DNA of 6,547 nt from Candidatus Komeilibacteria bacterium (GTDB lineage: Bacteria; Patescibacteriota; Patescibacteriia; UBA1558; 2-01-FULL-52-15): NCBI GenBank assembly GCA_016204595.1, contig JACQKJ010000005.1, forward strand, positions 1-6,547. Reading direction: 5' to 3'. The notes below the pieces were generated by a model. It ran no database searches. It worked only from the letters and a program-made list of their open reading frames with translations, and was not told the origin of the DNA. Positions 5,513 through 6,547 of the stretch are shown piece after piece. Positions within the stretch are counted from its first letter, which is position 1, and every line of letters starts with the position of its first letter. A program made the position numbers and the translations under genes.

Positions 5513-6051
5513 GGTTGCCGTTGGTTAATCCGGTAGTGAAGCAAGAGCGTGCCGATCCGATTGAGCCGCTTTACAGATAGCAAGTTAACTCGCGCTGTTT
5601 GAATTCCACCGATAAACATTTCCTTCCCGCGCCCGAAAATGAGCGGCTCAACAGTAATAAAAATCTCGTCCAAAAGCCCGCTCTCCAACATGAAACGGTA
5701 TACCGCCCCGCCACCGAGCACGGCCACTGTCTTATATTTTGCAAGCAAGGAGGTCAGGTCAACGTTCGCCGGATTCACGAATGTTACACTTCCTCTGCGC
5801 ACCATCGTTGCTAAGCTGTTTGAGAGAACAAATGTATCTCGTTTGCGTAACCGCTTCGCAGCCGCTGTGTAGGTATTGCGGCCGACAACAACGGTATCCG
5901 CGCGCGAAAGTGAGCGTTGGAAAAATCGCCTGTCTTCCCTGCTCGTCCATCGCGGTAAAGTCTTTTCTGACAGTGAAATGCGTCCATCAATGCTTGCGGC
6001 AACGAATGCGATAAAGCGTGTTCTACGTTGTAGAAGATGTGGTGGGCGCAT
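5509..6051 (-). CDS. RibD_C/dihydrofolate reductase-like NAD(P)H reductase
   Basis: This 180-aa single-domain protein has the fold shared by the RibD C-terminal (pyrimidine reductase) domain and dihydrofolate reductase. Motifs in order are FVAASIDGRIS (16-26), PRWTSREDRRFF (33-44), DTVVVGRNTY (52-61), FVLSN (74-78), the nucleotide-binding LGGGAVY (112-118) and DEIFITVEPLIFGRGKEMF (128-146). There is no RibD deaminase domain. It may reduce a riboflavin-pathway pyrimidine, a folate or a related compound; the sequence does not decide this. The ATG at 6051 was chosen because the only longer start is a TTG at 6105, which would add 18 residues unlike the family and enlarge the overlap with the upstream gene from 29 to 83 nt. 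It has no strong RBS. Its stop overlaps the start of the CofE-like gene (ATGA), so the two are probably translated together and may act on related substrates. Confidence 0.85.
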   Translation of the reverse strand: MRPPHLLQRRTRFIAFVAASIDGRISLSEKTLPRWTSREDRRFFQRSLSRADTVVVGRNTYTAAAKRLRKRDTFVLSNSLATMVRRGSVTFVNPANVDLTSLLAKYKTVAVLGGGAVYRFMLESGLLDEIFITVEPLIFGRGKEMFIGGIQTARVNLLSVKRLNRIGTLLLHYRINQRQP

Positions 6052-6547
6052 TTTGTTCTCTGCGAAGACCCGGAGCGAGATATTTCTGATCAATGTAAAA
6101 ACCAAGATTCAGAAGATGCCTCTTCTCTAAGAAACCCAGAAGGTTATTGACGAGGATAAAAGATCCGCTGATACCCAGCGTAAATAGCAGTCGTTCCGCG
6201 ATAACGACGGGAATAAGAGAATTCCAAACTGGCGCCGGAAGCGCGAAGACCCAAATCCACAATGCGCCGCCAACCGCATGCGCAGTGAATGTTGCGCCGA
6301 GCGCGCGGGCAAGGAGAAATTGGTCGCGGAAGAAGTGCGCGGCAATGGGGATAAGCCAGAAAACCGGGAAGTACCAGACCGTCCGACCTATTGGATGCGC
6401 GATGAATGCCGCGATGGCGAGCGCGGGGACGATGAGATTTATTTTCCGTTTCTTCGAGAAATAAAGCACGGCAAAAAGCATCGGGAAGAAGCGAATAATT
6501 GTTCCTGCGTCTTCAACCTGCGCTCCGTGAACAAAAAAATTAAAAAA
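6023..6547 (-). CDS. Multi-membrane-segment protein, 5' end cut by window
   Basis: The reading frame is open from the TAG at 6023 to the window edge, so the gene probably begins outside. An ATG at 6481 (152 aa) is possible, but it has no nearby RBS. The codons before it read as plausible protein (FVHGAQVEDAGTIIRFFP) leading into a hydrophobic stretch. Numbered from that ATG, likely membrane segments are about 1-9 with the preceding residues, 14-31, 33-50, 55-80 and 84-112. They are separated by short basic or polar loops such as FSKKRK and HPIGR. The last 40 residues are soluble and end in a Thr/Ser-rich tail. I do not recognise the family. Its size and segment number recall small integral membrane transport components such as ECF S-subunits, but no family motif supports this. 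The 3' end overlaps the reductase gene by 29 nt, so it appears to be the upstream member of the operon. Confidence 0.7.
   Translation of the reverse strand, partial: FFNFFVHGAQVEDAGTIIRFFPMLFAVLYFSKKRKINLIVPALAIAAFIAHPIGRTVWYFPVFWLIPIAAHFFRDQFLLARALGATFTAHAVGGALWIWVFALPAPVWNSLIPVVIAERLLFTLGISGSFILVNNLLGFLEKRHLLNLGFYIDQKYLAPGLRREQNAPTTSSTT

Noticed and set aside
1..6547. Alternative genetic code with TGA as glycine
   Set aside because: Three genes end in TGA at the expected protein length and no gene has an internal TGA.

Overview
The window most likely comes from a Patescibacteria/CPR-type bacterium with roughly even base composition. The reasons are: a MurE and a MurF that both begin almost directly at the ATP-binding loop, without the usual N-terminal UDP-binding domain; a CofE-family ligase with no other F420 gene in view; very tight gene packing with few Shine-Dalgarno sites; and an intergenic spacer made of palindromic elements with GTCATTGCGAGG...GAAGCAATCC and CTCGGGATGAC ends. 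The lineage is inferred from protein style, not from a marker gene. TGA, TAG and TAA all act as stops and no gene has an internal TGA, so the TGA=Gly code of Gracilibacteria/Absconditabacteria does not apply.

Left part (1-584, + strand): a self-contained unit. A good sigma70-type promoter (TTGACA plus an extended -10) leads to a strong RBS, then to an unrecognised 136-aa protein, then to a clear intrinsic terminator.

Middle part (about 630-3277, + strand): murD and murE, 2 nt apart. They encode the D-glutamate-adding and third-residue-adding ligases of peptidoglycan precursor synthesis. MurD is full length. MurE lacks domain 1 and carries DDPR where meso-DAP enzymes usually have DNPR. A perfect 11-bp GC-only inverted repeat lies inside murE and encodes a nine-alanine run.

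Spacer (3278-3430): two palindromic repeat units flank a T8 tract between the convergent murE and murF. The last hairpin supplies the murF stop codon.

Right part (3431-6547, - strand, read right to left): an apparent operon of a multi-membrane-segment protein cut by the window edge, a RibD_C/DHFR-like reductase, a CofE-like amino-acid ligase and murF. Reductase and ligase overlap by 4 nt (ATGA). A small hairpin sits in the cofE-murF gap around the only RBS-like sequence.

Together the window holds three of the four core Mur ligases. The most interesting open questions are what the CofE-like ligase conjugates in the murF operon, and how MurE and MurF bind their UDP-linked substrates without domain 1. 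No RNA genes, CRISPR arrays or insertion sequences were seen.
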